Source of the DNA: Beta vulgaris subsp. vulgaris
Taxonomy: Eukaryota; Streptophyta; Magnoliopsida; Caryophyllales; Amaranthaceae
DNA length: 64,000 nt
Reading direction: 5' to 3'
Assembly (NCBI RefSeq): GCF_026745355.1
Contig: NC_079208.1
Location: forward strand, 15,947,955 to 16,011,954
Shown here: piece after piece, positions 11,201 to 23,220 of the stretch
Layout: each line of letters opens with the position of its first letter
How positions within the stretch are numbered: position 1 is the stretch's first letter
Translations under genes and position numbers: made by a program
Notes under the pieces: generated by a model
Seen by the model: only the letters and a program-made list of their open reading frames with translations
Told to the model about the DNA's origin: nothing
The model's database searches: none

Positions 11201-14200
11201 GCAAAAAATCGGACTTTAACGAATTCAGCTTCTGAGCTCACGAACCCCTTAGAAATGGTAAAAAAACATTTCATGCTTTTGATTCGATCAGTTCTGATCC
11301 GAGCTAGGATTTAGGCCTAAATTACGAGTTTGGGCCAAGATGAGCACGAAACAGACGCAAAAAATCGGACTTTAACGAATTCAGCTTCTGAGCTCACGAA
11401 CCCCTTAGAAATGGTAAAAAAAACATTTCATGCTTTTGAATCGATCAGTTCTGACGTCCGAGCTAGGATTTTAGGCCAAATTACGAGTTTGGCCCAAGAT
11501 GAGCACGAAACAGACGCAAAAAATCGGACTTTAACAATTCGCAGTCTGAGCTCACAACCCCTTAGAAATGGTAAAAAAACATTTCATGCTTTTGAATCGA
11601 TCAGTTCTTTGACGATCGTAGCTAGATTTAGGCCTAAATTACGAGTTTGGGCCAAGATGAGCACGAAACAGACGCAAAAAATCGGACTTTAACGAATTCA
11701 GCTTCTGAGCTCACGAACCCCTTAGAAATGGTAAAAAAAACATTTCATGCTTTTGAATCGATCAGTTTCTGATGTCCGAGCTAGGATTTAGGCCTAAATT
11801 ACGAGTTTGGGCCAAGATGAGCACGAAACAGACGCAAAAAATCGGACTTTAACGAATTCAGTTGAGCTCACGAACCCTTAGAAATGGTAAAAAAACATTT
11901 CATGCTTTTGAATCGATCAGTTCTGATTTCCGAGCTAGGATTTAGGCCTAAATTACGAGTTTGGGCCAAGATGAGCACGAAACAGACGCAAAAAATCGGA
12001 CTTTAACGAATTCAGCTTCTGAGCTCACGAACCCCTTAGAAATGGTAAAAAAACATTTCATGCTTTTGAATCGATCAGTTCTGAAGTCCGAGCTAGGATT
12101 TAGGCCTAAATTACGAGTTTGGGCCAAGATGAGCACGAAACAGACGCAAAAAATCGGACTTTAACGAATTCAGCTTCTGAGCTCACGAACCCCTTAGAAA
12201 TGGTAAAAAAAACATTTCATGCTTTTGAATCGATCAGTTCTGAGTCCGAGCTAGGATTTAGGCCTAAATTACGAGGTTGGGCCAAATGAGCACGAAACAG
12301 ACGAAAAAATCGGACTTAATTAAATTCAGTTCAAGCTCACGAACCTTAGAAATGGTAAAAAAACATTTCAGGCTTTTGAATCGATCATTCTGATTCCGAG
12401 CTGGATTTAGGCCTAAATTACGAGTTTGGGCCAAGATGAGCACGAAACAGACGCAAAAAATCGGACTTTAACGAATTCAGCTTCTGAGCCCTTAGAAATG
12501 GTAAAAAAAACATTTCATGCTTTTGATTCGATCAGTTCTACGTCCGAGCTAGGATTTAGGCCTAAATTACGAGTTTGGGCCAAGATGAGCACGAAACAGA
12601 CGCAAAAAATCGGACTTTAACGAATTCAGCTCTGAGCTCACAACCCCTTAGAAATGGTAAAAAAACATTTCATGCTTTTGATCGATCAGTTCTGATGTCC
12701 GAGCTAGGATTTAGGCCTAAATTACGAGTTTGGGCCAAGATGAGCACGAAACAGACGCAAAAAATCGGACTTTAACGAATTCAGCTTCTGAGCTACGAAC
12801 CCCTTAGAAATGGTAAAAAAAACATTTCATGCTTTTGATCGATCAGTTCTGACGTCCGAGCTAGGATTTAGGCCTAAATTACGAGTTTGGGCCAAGATGA
12901 GCACGAAACAGACGAAAAAATCGGACTTTAATTAATTCAGCTTCTGAGCTCACGAACCCCTTAGAAATGGTAAAAAAAAATTCATGCTTTTGATTCGATC
13001 AGTTCTCCGTCCGAGCTAGGATTTAGGCCAAATTACGAGTTTGGGCCAAGATGAGCACGAAACAGACGCAAAAAATCGGACTTTAACGAATTCAGCTTCT
13101 GAGCTCACGAACCCCTTAGAAATGGTAAAAAAACATTTCATGCTTTTGATTCGATCATTCTGACGTCCGAGCTAGGATTTAGGCCTAAATTACGAGTTTG
13201 GGCCAAGATGAGCACGAAACAGACGCAAAAAATCGGACTTTAACGAATTCAGCTTCTGAGCTCAACACCCCTTAGAAATGGTAAAAAAAACATTTCATGC
13301 TTTTGATTCGATCAGTTCTGACGTCCGAGCTAGGATTTAGGCCTAAATTACGAGTTTGGGCCAAGATGAGCACGAAACAGACGCAAAAAATCGGACTTTA
13401 ACGAATTCAGCTTCTGAGCTCACGAACCCCTTAGAAATGGTAAAAAAAACATTTCATGCTTTTGATTCGATCAGTTCTGACGTCCGAGCTAGGATTTAGG
13501 CCTAAATTACGATTTGGGCCAAGATGAGCACGAAACAGACGCAAAAAATCGACTTTAACGAATTCAGCTTCTGAGCTCACGAACCCCTTAGAAATGGTAA
13601 AAAAAACATTTCATGCTTTTAATTCGATCAGTTCTGACGTCCGAGCTAGGATTTAGGCCTAAATTACGAGTTTGGGCCAAGATGAGCACGAAACAGACGC
13701 AAAAAATCGGACTTTAAAATTCAGCTTCTGAGCTCAAGAACCCCTTAGAAATGGTAAAAAAACATTTCATGCTTTTGAATCGATCAGTTCTGACGTCCGA
13801 GCTAGGATTTAGGCCCAAATTACGAGTTTGGGCCAAGATGAGCACGAAACAGACGCAAAAAATCGGACTTTAACGAATTCAGCTTCTGAGCTCACGAACC
13901 CCTTAGAAATGGTAAAAAAACATTTCATGCTTTTGAATCGATCAGTTCTGATGTCCGAGCTAGGATTTAGGCCTAAATTACGAGTTTGGGCCAAGATGAG
14001 CACGAAACAGACGCAAAAAATCGGACTTTAACGAATTCAGCTTCTGAGCTCACGAACCCCTTAGAAATGGTAAAAAAAACATTTCATGCTTTTGATCGAT
14101 CAGTTCTGACGTCCGAGCTAGGATTTAGGCCTAAATTACGAGTTTGGGCCAAGATGAGCACGAAACAGACGCAAAAAATCGGACTTTAACGAATTCAGCT

Positions 14201-17200
14201 TCTGAGCTCACAACCCCTTAGAAATGGTAAAAAAACATTTCATGCTTTTGAATCGATCAGTTCTGACGTCCGAGCTAGGATTTAGGCCTAAATTACGAGT
14301 TTGGGCCAAGATGAGCACGAAACAGACGAAAAAATCGGACTTTAAGAATTCAGCTTCTGAGCTCACGAACCCTTAGAAATGGTAAAAAAACATTTCAGGC
14401 TTTTGAATCGATCAGTTCTGATTTCCGAGCTAGGATTTAGGCCTAAATTACGAGTTTGGGCCAAGATGAGCACGAAACAGACGAAAAAATCGGACTTTAA
14501 CGAATTGAAGTTCTGAGCTCACGAACCCCTTAGAAATGGTAAAAAAACATTTCATGCTTTTGAATCGATCAGTTCTGATTTCCGAGCTAGGATTTAGGCC
14601 TAAATTACGAGTTTGGGCCAAGATGAGCACGAAACAGACGCAAAAAATCGGACTTTAACGAATTCAGCTTCTGAGCTCACGAACCCCTTAGAAATGGTAA
14701 AAAAACATTTCATGCTTTTAATTCGATCAGTTCTGACGTCCGAGCTAGGATTTAGGCCTAAATTACGAGTTTGGGCCAAGATGAGCACGAAACAGACGCA
14801 AAAAATCGGACTTTAACGAATTCAGCTTCTGAGCTCACGAACCCCTTAGAAATGGTAAAAAAACATTTCATGCTTTTGATATCGATCAGTTCTGACGACC
14901 GAGCTAGGATTTAGGCCTAAATTACGAGTTTGGGCCAAGTGAGCACGAAACAGACGCAAAAAATCGGACTTTAAGAATTCAGTTCTGAGCTCACGAACCC
15001 CTTAGAAATGGTAAAAAAACATTTCAGCTTTTGAATCGATCATTCTGATGTCCGAGCTAGGATTTAGGCCTAAATTACGAGTTTGGGCCAAGATGAGCAC
15101 GAAACAGACGCAAAAAATCGGACTTTAACGAATTCAGCTTCTGAGTCACGAACCCCTTAGAAATGGTAAAAAAAACATTTCATGCTTTTGATTCGATCAG
15201 TTCTGACGTCCGAGCTAGGATTTAGGCCTAAATTACGAGTTTGGGCCAAGATGAGCACGAAACAGACGCAAAAAATGGACTTTAACGAATTCAGCTTCTG
15301 AGCTCACAACCCCTTAGAAATGGTAAAAAAACATTTCATGCTTTTGAATCGATCAGTTCTGATTTCCGAGCTAGGATTTAGGCCTAAATTACGAGTTTGG
15401 GCCAAGATGAGCACGAAACAGACGCAAAAAATCGGACTTTAACGAATTCAGCTTCTGAGCTCACGAACCCCTTAGAAATGGTAAAAAAAACATTTCATGC
15501 TTTTAATCGATCAGTTCTGACATCCGAGCTAGGATTTAGGCCTAAATTACGAGTTTGGGCCAAGATGAGCAAAACAGACGCAAAAAATCGGACTTTAACG
15601 AATTCAGCTTCTGAGCTCACGAACCCCTTAGAAATGGTAAAAAAACATTTCATGCTCAGTTCTGACGTCCGAGCTAGGATTTAGGCCTAAATTACGAGTT
15701 TGGGCCAAGATGAGCACGAAACAGACGCAAAAAATCGGACTTTAACGAATTCAGCTTCTGAGCTCACACCCCTTAGAAATGGTAAAAAAAACATTTCATG
15801 CTTTTGAATCGATCATTCTGATTCCGAGCTGGATTTAGGCCTAAATTACGAGTTTGGGCCAAGATGAGCACGAAACAGACGCAAAAAATCGGACTTTAAC
15901 GAATTCAGCTTCTGAGCTCACGAACCCCTTAGAAATGGTAAAAAAACATTTCATGCTTTTGATTCGATCAGTTCTGAGTCCGAGCTAGGATTTAGGCCTA
16001 AATTACGAGTTTGGGCCAAGATGAGCACGAAACAGACGCAAAAAATCGGACTTTAACGAATTCAGCTTCTGAGCTCACGAACCCCTTAGAAATGGTAAAA
16101 AAAACATTTCATGTTTTGATATCGATCAGTTCTGACGTCCGAGCTAGGATTTAGGCCTAAATTACGAGTTTGGGCCAAGATGAGCACGAAACAGACGCAA
16201 AAAATCGGACTTTAACGAATTCAGCTTCTGAGCTCACGAACCCCTTAGAAATGGTAAAAAAAACATTTCAGTTTTGAATCGATCATTCTGATGTCCGAGC
16301 TAGGATTTAGGCCTAAATTACGAGTTTGGGCCAAGATGAGCACGAAACAGACGCAAAAAATCGGACTTTAACGAATTCAGTTCTGAGCTCACGAACCCCT
16401 TAGAAATGGTAAAAAAACATTTCATGCTTTTGATCGATCAGTTCTGACGTCCGAGCTAGGATTTAGGCCTAAATTACGAGTTTGGGCCAAGATGAGCACG
16501 AAACAGACGCAAAAAATCGGACTTTAACGAATTCACTTCTGAGCTCACGAACCCCTTAGAAATGGTAAAAAAAACATTTCATGCTTTTGAATCGATCAGT
16601 TCTGATGTCCGAGCTAGGATTTAGGCCTAAATTACGAGTTTGGGCCAAGATGAGCACGAAACAGACGCAAAAAATCGGACTTTAACGAATTCAGCTTCTG
16701 AGCTCACGAACCCCTTAGAAATGGTAAAAAAAACATTTCATGCTTTTATTCGATCAGTTCTGACGTCCGAGCTAGGATTTAGGCCTAAATTACGATTTGG
16801 GCCAAGATGAGCACGAAACAGACGCAAAAAATCGGACTTTAACGAATTCAGCTTCTGAGCTCACGAACCCCTTAGAAATGGTAAAAAAACATTTCATGTT
16901 TTTGATTCGATCAGTTCTGACGTCCGAGCTAGGATTTAGGCCTAAATTACGAGTTTGGGCCAAGATGAGCACGAAACAGACGCAAAAAATCGGAGTTTAA
17001 CAAATCAGCTTCTGAGCTCACGAACCCCTTAGAAATGGTAAAAAAAACATTTCATGCTTTTGAATCGATCAGTTCTGACGTCCGAGCTAGGATTTAGGCC
17101 CAAATTACGAGTTTGGGCCAAGATGAGCACGAAACAGACGCAAAAAATCGGACTTTAACGAATTCAGCTTCTGAGCTCACGAACCCCTTAGAAATGGTAA

Positions 17201-19130
17201 AAAAACATTTCATGCTTTTGAATCGATCAGTTCTGACGTCCGAGCTAGGATTTAGGCCTAAATTACGAGTTTGGGCCAAGATGAGCACGAAACAGACGCA
17301 AAAAATCGGACTTTAACGAATTCAGCTTCTGAGCTCACAAACCCCTTAGAAATGGTAAAAAAACATTTCAGCTTTTGAATCGATCAGTTCTGATTTCCGA
17401 GCTAGGATTTAGGCCTAAATTACGAGTTTGGGCCAAGATGAGCACGAAACAGACGCAAAAAATCGGACTTTAACGAATTCAGCTTCTGAGCTCACGAACC
17501 CCTTAGAAATGGTAAAAAAACATTTCATGCTTTTGAATCGATCAGTTCTGACGTCCGAGCTAGGATTTAGGCCTAAATTACGAGTTTGGGCCAAGATGAG
17601 CACGAAACAGACGCAAAAAATCGGACTTTAACGAATTCAGCTTCTGAGCTCACGAACCCCTTAGAAATGGTAAAAAAACATTTCATGCTTTTGAATCGAT
17701 CAGTTCTGACGTCCGAGCTAGGATTTAGGCCTAAATTACGAGTTTGGGCCAAGATGAGCACGAAACAGACGCAAAAAATCGGACTTTAACGAATTCAGCT
17801 TCTGAGCTCACGAACCCCTTAGAAATGGTAAAAAAACATTTCATGCTTTTGAATCGATCAGTTCTGAGGTCCGAGCTAGGATTTAGGCCTAAATTACGAG
17901 TTTGGGCCAAGATGAGCACGAAACAGACGCAAAAAATCGGACTTTAACGAATTCAGCTTCTGAGCTCACGAACCCCTTAGAAATGGTAAAAAAAAATTTC
18001 ATGCTTTTGAATCGATCAGTTCTGACGTCCGAGCTAGGATTTAGGCCTAAATTACGAGTTTGGGCCAAGATGAGCACGAAACAGACGCAAAAAATCGGAC
18101 TTTAACGAATTCAGCTTCTGAGCTCACGAACCCCTTAGAAATGGTAAAAAAAACATTTCATGCTTTTGAATCGATCAGTTCTGACGTCCGAGCTAGGATT
18201 TAGGCCTAAATTACGAGTTTGGGCCAAGATGAGCACGAAACAGACGCAAAAAATCGGACTTTAACGAATTCAGCTTCTGAGCTCACGAACCCCTTAGAAA
18301 TGGTAAAAAAAACATTTCATGCTTTTGAATCGATCAGTTCTGAGTCCGAGCTAGGATTTAGGCCTAAATTACGAGTTTGGGCCAAGATGAGCACGAAACA
18401 GACGCAAAAAATCGGACTTTAACGAATTCAGCTTCTGAGCTCACGAACCCCTTAGAAATGGTAAAAAAACATTTCATGCTTTTGAATCGATCAGTTCTGA
18501 TCCGAGCTAGGATTTAGGCCTAAATTACGAGTTTGGGCCAAGATGAGCACGAAACAGACGCAAAAAATCGGACTTTAACGAATTCAGCTTCTGAGCTCAC
18601 GAACCCCTTAGAAATGGTAAAAAAAACATTTCATGCTTTTATCGATCATTCTGATTCCGAGCTAGGATTTAGGCCTAAATTACGAGTTTGGGCCAAGATG
18701 AGCACGAAACAGACGCAAAAAATCGGACTTTAAAGAATTCAGCTTCTGAGCTCACGAACCCCTTAGAAATGGTAAAAAAACATTTATGCTTTTGAATCGA
18801 TCAGTTTTGACGTCCGAGCTAGGATTTAGGCCTAAATTACGAGTTTGGGCCAAGATGAGCACGAAACACGACGAAAAAACGGACTTTAACGAATTCAGCT
18901 TCTGAGCTCACGAACCCCTTAGAAATGGTAAAAAAAACATTTCATGCTTTTGAATCGATCAGTTCTGATTTCCGAGCTAGATTTAGGCCTAAATTACGAG
19001 TTTGGGCCAAGATGAGCACGAAACAGACGCAAAAAATCGGACTTTAACGAATTCAACTTCTGAGCTCACGAACCCCTTAGAAATGGTAAAAAAAACATTT
19101 CAGGCTTTTGAATCGATCAGTTATGACGTC
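8291..19130 (+). repeat. Tandem satellite array, about 69 units of 158 bp
   Basis: The word GGGCCAAGATGAG or a one-base variant occurs 69 times at about 158-bp spacing; spacings of exactly 158 are common (e.g. 17428, 17586, 17744, 17902), and most others are 154-160. Each unit carries, in order, TTCGATCAGTTCTGA, CCGAGCTAGG, the 14-bp palindrome ATTTAGGCCTAAAT, GGGCCAAGATGAGCACG, GAATTCAGCTTCTGAG, CACGAACCCCTTAGAAATGG, a run of seven or eight A, and CATTTCATGC. Units are nearly identical apart from a short variable spot between TCTGA and CCGAGC, the A-run length and a T/A difference before CGATCAG. The unit is not a multiple of three. The short open frames on both strands of every unit are therefore incidental. 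Length near nucleosomal size is typical of plant centromeric or pericentromeric satellites; location is not proven. Confidence 0.97.
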
Positions 19131-19298
19131 AGCGTTCACATTAGACATCATTTTCTAAAAGACAATGTAGAGAAGGGATTTGTCAAAGTTGATATTTGTC
19201 CTACTGAAAATCAAATAGCTGACATATTGACTAAACCTCTATCTAGGGACAGGTTTGAAAAGATACGCTTGGAACTAGGAATGATAAAAATTGTTTAA
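19131..19298 (+). pseudogene. Ty1/copia (Sirevirus-like) RNase H, C-terminal end
   Basis: After the last partial satellite unit the frame reads HIRHHFLKDNVEKGFV, then PTENQIADILTKPLSRDRF and LELGMIKIV, ending at the TAA at 19296-19298. This is the C-terminus of a copia RNase H; the wording is closest to Sireviruses (SIRE/Maximus). All of gag, protease, integrase, RT and the 5' LTR are missing on the left, replaced by the satellite. The open frame starting at 19002 fuses satellite sequence to this end and is not a real gene start. Confidence 0.9.
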
Positions 19299-19846
19299 AT
19301 GTACACATGATGTTGATTCCCCCCAAATTGTTTCTTACTAAGTATGTCCTGCAACCTTCATGAATTAAAATTCATACACCTAGGGTCAAGTATAAGGACT
19401 CACATATGTCTCTGAATATTACCCTTAGTGTCCTTGCACATATTTGGTACGTATGTAGTTTGTATATTACAGACACATTTTATCATATGCAAGAGTAAAT
19501 TTTTATTTTTTCCATTTTTCTAATTTACCTCCAAATTTCCTCGTTTCTTTTTCTTTTCACACCTTTCCGTCCAAAAATTAAAAACATTAATCTGAATTAT
19601 GGCCAAAATTACGCGTTCAATTAATCTAATGTTAAATGAAGAAACTTTATTAATTGTCTTCCAAAAATCCATAAACTGTTTCATTAAACCTAACTCTCCA
19701 TTTCTTTTTCACACGGAATCATGATTAAATTATAAACCCAACCCATCACGTCACTGACCCCTCATAATTTCCCTCTCACATCAACTCACAAGTCTCTCTC
19801 TCTCTCCTCTTCCTCATCTTCAACCTCACACCAAAACTCTGTCACC
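19299..19846 (+). other. Sirevirus spacer between pol and the extra ORF
   Basis: Non-coding and AT-rich. It ends with a CT-rich leader (CTCTCTCTCTCTCCTCTTCC near 19793-19812) directly before the ATG at 19847, resembling a 5' untranslated leader. No other feature was recognised. Confidence 0.5.
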
Positions 19847-20787
19847 ATGTCTTCCAAAACTCAAAATTCTGGTGATCATGAAAATTTCCCAAAAGAGAAA
19901 ACACCATCCCATGATGAATTAAGTGCTCAAGAATCATCCAAGAACGACGCAGATTCTCCCGGGTCAAAATCGGCATCCTCTGCTCCTGTTTCTCTCTCTC
20001 CAAAAAAGGAAGAAGGTGAAAACGAAATTGAAAGCGATCAAGAACAAGAGATTACTGTACCTACAAAACGAGGTAAGAAAACAAAATCTTCACAATTTCT
20101 TGTGGGATTTTGTGTAGATATTGCATGGTGCAAAAGGTCTAAGTGGAATGAGTTATTGAAATTTTTGAAATTTCAGAAGTGGTTAAAAATTGTAAGCATA
20201 GATGAGGATCTTTATGAAAAGGAGATGAAAGCTTTTTGTTATGGGTTTACCATAACTGAGGGTGTGTGTGTGTCAATTGTCAATGAGTCTGTAGTTACCA
20301 TCACTGAGAAGAAACAGGGGGAATGGTTTGATGTTCCGAATGAGGGTTACAAGGACTACATTAAGGGTAGGGCTAAGTTGAACATAAATGGAGTTTCCAA
20401 TGCTCAAATTCTTGCTTTCTTTAATGGCAATTCTAATGCTTTATCTTTATATCAAAAAGAATTGTCTCCATTTCATAAGCTGCTATTTCAATTGGTTTGG
20501 CGTTTCATTTTACCCCGTTCCTCAAAAAGAACCCAGGAAAGTCTAATGGATCTTTCCATTATGTACTGCCTTGCTGAAAACATAAAAATCAACCTTCCTT
20601 CCTTGATAATTTCACATCTCTCTCACTGCATTACCCATAACACCAAAGTGGGTTATGGAAATCTTCTTTCCTCTGTTTTCAAACAATGCAAAGTTAAACT
20701 GCCTACTAGTCCCTCCTTTTCTCTTGAGCCAGAAAATTATCTTACAAAAGAAACTCTGACTAGGCTGAGCTTGAGGTTGGTAAATGG
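19847..20787 (+). CDS. Extra 3' ORF of the Sirevirus-like element, Transposase_32-like domain (5' part)
   Basis: First 941 bases of an ORF of about 426 codons, split by a CACTA element. The N-terminus is Ser/Glu/Lys-rich and low complexity, with a basic patch TKRGKKTK near residues 74-81. From about residue 105 to 285 it matches the plant-specific domain annotated as 'putative plant transposon protein' (Transposase_32). It shows the internal order KWLKIVSIDEDLYEKEMKAF, then WFDVPNEGY, KLLFQLVWRFILPRS, LMDLSIMYCLAENIKINLP and GNLLSSVFKQCKV. ORFs with this domain occur downstream of pol in plant retrotransposons; their function is unknown. The ATG follows a CT-rich leader. The frame continues correctly at 22455 once the CACTA and one TGG are removed. 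Expression is not known. Confidence 0.75.
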
Positions 20788-22451
20788 CACTAGTAGAAAA
20801 ACGACAATTTGCGTCCCCTGATGTGCGTCGCACTTAAACGAAAATGACGCAAAAACCCTATTTGCGTCGCACATGAAGAAGAGTGCGACGCACATCTAAG
20901 CTATCTGCGTCGCATCGTATTTGTGTGCGTTGCAAAAGACCAAATAGCGTCGGACCACATGGCCCATCCGACGCAGATTTTGGCCCATCCAAATATTTAA
21001 CCTAAAAAGTAACCGCACCTCTTCATTTTCCCCTCTCCCCCTCGCGCCTCTCTCCTCACAGTCTCTCAAACCCTAAAATTCCCCTCTCTCTCTCGCGCGC
21101 CTCTCTCCTCACAGTCTCTCAAACCCTAAAACTCTATCTCTCTCCTCAAACTCTCTCTCTCCGGCCACTTCTTTACAGTCGACGAACTCAATCAGATCTA
21201 CGAATGCGTTCATCGTTCGTTTCAGATAACTCGTTTACATCTCGTTCACCATCTCTCTCTCCGACGGTTCGTTCACCATCTCATGCACCGACGGTTTGTT
21301 CTTTCTTTTCGTTTCATTTCGTCACTGTTTTCGAGAATCAGCGCGCACAACCTCTCTCTCTCCGACGCAGGAACGCAACCTCTCCGGCGAAGTTTTTGAT
21401 GTGAAGTTCAACGAAAAACGCCCCGACATCTTTGTTCATCTCTAGATCTGCTCCATCTTCGTTCAAAGAAACGCTGACATCCATGGCGAAGCGAAATACG
21501 AATGGTTAGGGTTCTGATTTCAATTCTTTCTCGATTTTTGTAAAAATAATAGTCTCTACTAATTTCGTTTCGTCATAATCATAGTCGATGAATTACATCA
21601 GTTTAGTGCTCATCTTGAATTAGGATTTTGATTTTTTTTATCTTTTCTCATTTCAGAAATTTCGGTGTTAGAAGGAGCAAAGGGTTGAAAGCGGACAGAT
21701 GCCATCGAATCGGATGTCTTCCTTCAATCCGCTCTTAGAGTTCGAGAATCCAAGCGCAGTCAAGTCAGTACTTTTGCTCAAGTATGAGACACGAGCAGCA
21801 ATTGATAGCCCAAACAGGAAGAAGATATCAGATTATTTGTTGATTTCACAAATAATCTGCTCGAGTATTGTTGTAATTGTGCACGAGTATCTCTAGATCT
21901 GCTCCATCTTCTGTATTGTTGTAATTTTCTTTTTTAATTTTCAGTAATTTCCTCATCTTAAGTTTCTGTAAATCATGTATTGTTTTTAGTTTTTTTTTCT
22001 GTAAACGGATGATTTGGATTTTAGTTTGGACACAACACAGATGAATTTTTGCAATACTATTAAGATTTTCATTCTGTTTTAGATCTGATGTTTGAAGGAT
22101 GCAAAATATTTTTTTTTTAATAAAAAAGACCTGATTTGCGTCGCACCTAATCACGGATGCGACGCAAATTCATTTTTTTTAAGCAAAAAATACCTGATTT
22201 GCGTCGCTCCAAGTGATTCATGCGACGCAAATCACTTAAAAATGGCTGCTGGGTTAGAAATGGGGGCTGGCAAGATCCACTTGCGTCGTACCGTATACAG
22301 GTGCGACGCAAATAGCCCACCCATTTGCGTCATTTCTTGTCCGACGCAGATAGTTTCCTAGTCATTTGCGTCGAGGGCTTTGGCGTCGCACCTGCGTCCG
22401 ACGCAAATGGGCGCCTCACATCCGACGCAAATCGCCTTTTCTGTACTAGTG
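20788..22451 (+). mobile_element. Non-autonomous CACTA element 1 (1664 bp)
   Basis: Ends CACTAGTAGAAAAA and CTGTACTAGTG, flanked by a perfect 3-bp target duplication TGG (20785-20787 and 22452-22454). Both ends hold clustered, partly palindromic copies of TTTGCGTCGCAC and its complement (20805-20980 and 22130-22440). These are the subterminal repeats expected to bind the CACTA TNPA-type protein. No transposase is encoded. It interrupts the Sirevirus extra ORF in frame, so it is younger than that element. Confidence 0.93.
21010..21720 (+). other. Gene-like leader and exon-like pieces inside CACTA 1
   Basis: CT-rich sequence in which a piece of about 60 bp is present twice (CTCACAGTCTCTCAAACCC near 21054 and 21107). 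Then come short ATG-led frames (e.g. ATGGCGAAGCGAAATACG at 21483) and an AG-ended pyrimidine tract before 21657. It looks like a plant 5' leader with a small first exon and intron, either captured or element-borne. No protein family is recognised. Confidence 0.35.
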
Positions 22452-22454
22452 TGG

Positions 22455-22794
22455 GAAGATAGATTTTGAGAGAGAAGAAACTCCGGTAAAGGTTGAAGTG
22501 GGTAGTAAGAGGAAGTTGGATGAAGAAGGGGTTCCCAGTGGGTCTGTCAGGAAGAGCCAAAGGTTGGCTGGGTCCAAGTTCCAGAAGGAGCAGGATCAAG
22601 GTGACACAATATTTATTCACCTAGATTCTGATCCTGTCCCTTCTACTGCTGTGGATTTTCCATTACTTTCTACAATTGGGCTTAACAAGCTACTCCGGGA
22701 AATTCAGGACTCCTTGACCTTCTGCACACCAGGATCAATGCCATTGAAGCTACTGTCAATGTCTGGACTCTCAGCAGCTACAACAAATGCTTGA
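22455..22794 (+). CDS. Extra 3' ORF of the Sirevirus-like element (3' part)
   Basis: The codon begun by GG at 20786-20787 is completed by G at 22455, and the frame stays open to the TGA at 22792-22794. It adds about 113 residues: a charged piece with a basic patch (SKRKLDEEG), RKSQRLAGSKFQKEQ, an acidic IFIHLDSDP, then a Leu-rich tail that could form helices. No conserved domain is recognised in this part. The exact in-frame restoration shows that the ORF was intact when the CACTA landed. Confidence 0.75.
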
Positions 22795-23205
22795 ATCAAG
22801 AATGCTGATACTGGGATCAGGAACAAGGTGGATGGTGTGCTCTCCAAGATAGATTATGTGGTCTCCTCTCTCTTCAAAAGAACCAAACCCTAACTTCTCT
22901 TAACTTTGGACAAATTGAACAAGTTTTTTTTGGCTGTAATTATTAAACAATCTTTTGGATTTCTCTTCTTGTGTCCTTCAGAGACACATGAAGTACTTTT
23001 AATTTCTCTCTACTTTCTTCACTTTCTTTTGCCTTACTCTGCATATTGCATACTTATTGCTGTCTATAATGTTGCTTTCTGCATGCCTATTTTGTTTGTG
23101 TGTTTGGATGGCTAATATTATGAGATGTATGTTTGAGCAACTTGCTTGTTGCCTAGACTGTTGACTCTCTAGTGCTGCAGGTACAATCCTTGGTTTTGAT
23201 AATGA
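22795..23205 (+). other. Sirevirus 3' untranslated region
   Basis: AT-rich, between the end of the extra ORF and the first polypurine tract. Short open frames here show no family resemblance. Nothing else seen. Confidence 0.5.
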
Positions 23206-23220
23206 CAAAGGGGGAAGAGA
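23206..23220 (+). promoter_or_regulatory. Polypurine tract copy 1
   Basis: ACAAAGGGGGAAGAGA-type purine run preceded by TTTTGATAATG. Matches the Sirevirus PPT style; it lies 226 bp upstream of a second tract, and multiple PPTs are a known Sirevirus trait. Confidence 0.55.

Noticed and set aside
8660..19020. Repeated open frames of about 60-67 codons on both strands of every satellite unit
   Set aside because: The unit length is 158 bp, not a multiple of three. The frames arise from a stop-poor region of a tandem repeat and have no start context or protein-family resemblance.
8291..19130. CRISPR-like array
   Set aside because: The repeats are contiguous 158-bp units with no unique spacers, in plant DNA without cas genes. 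It is a satellite.
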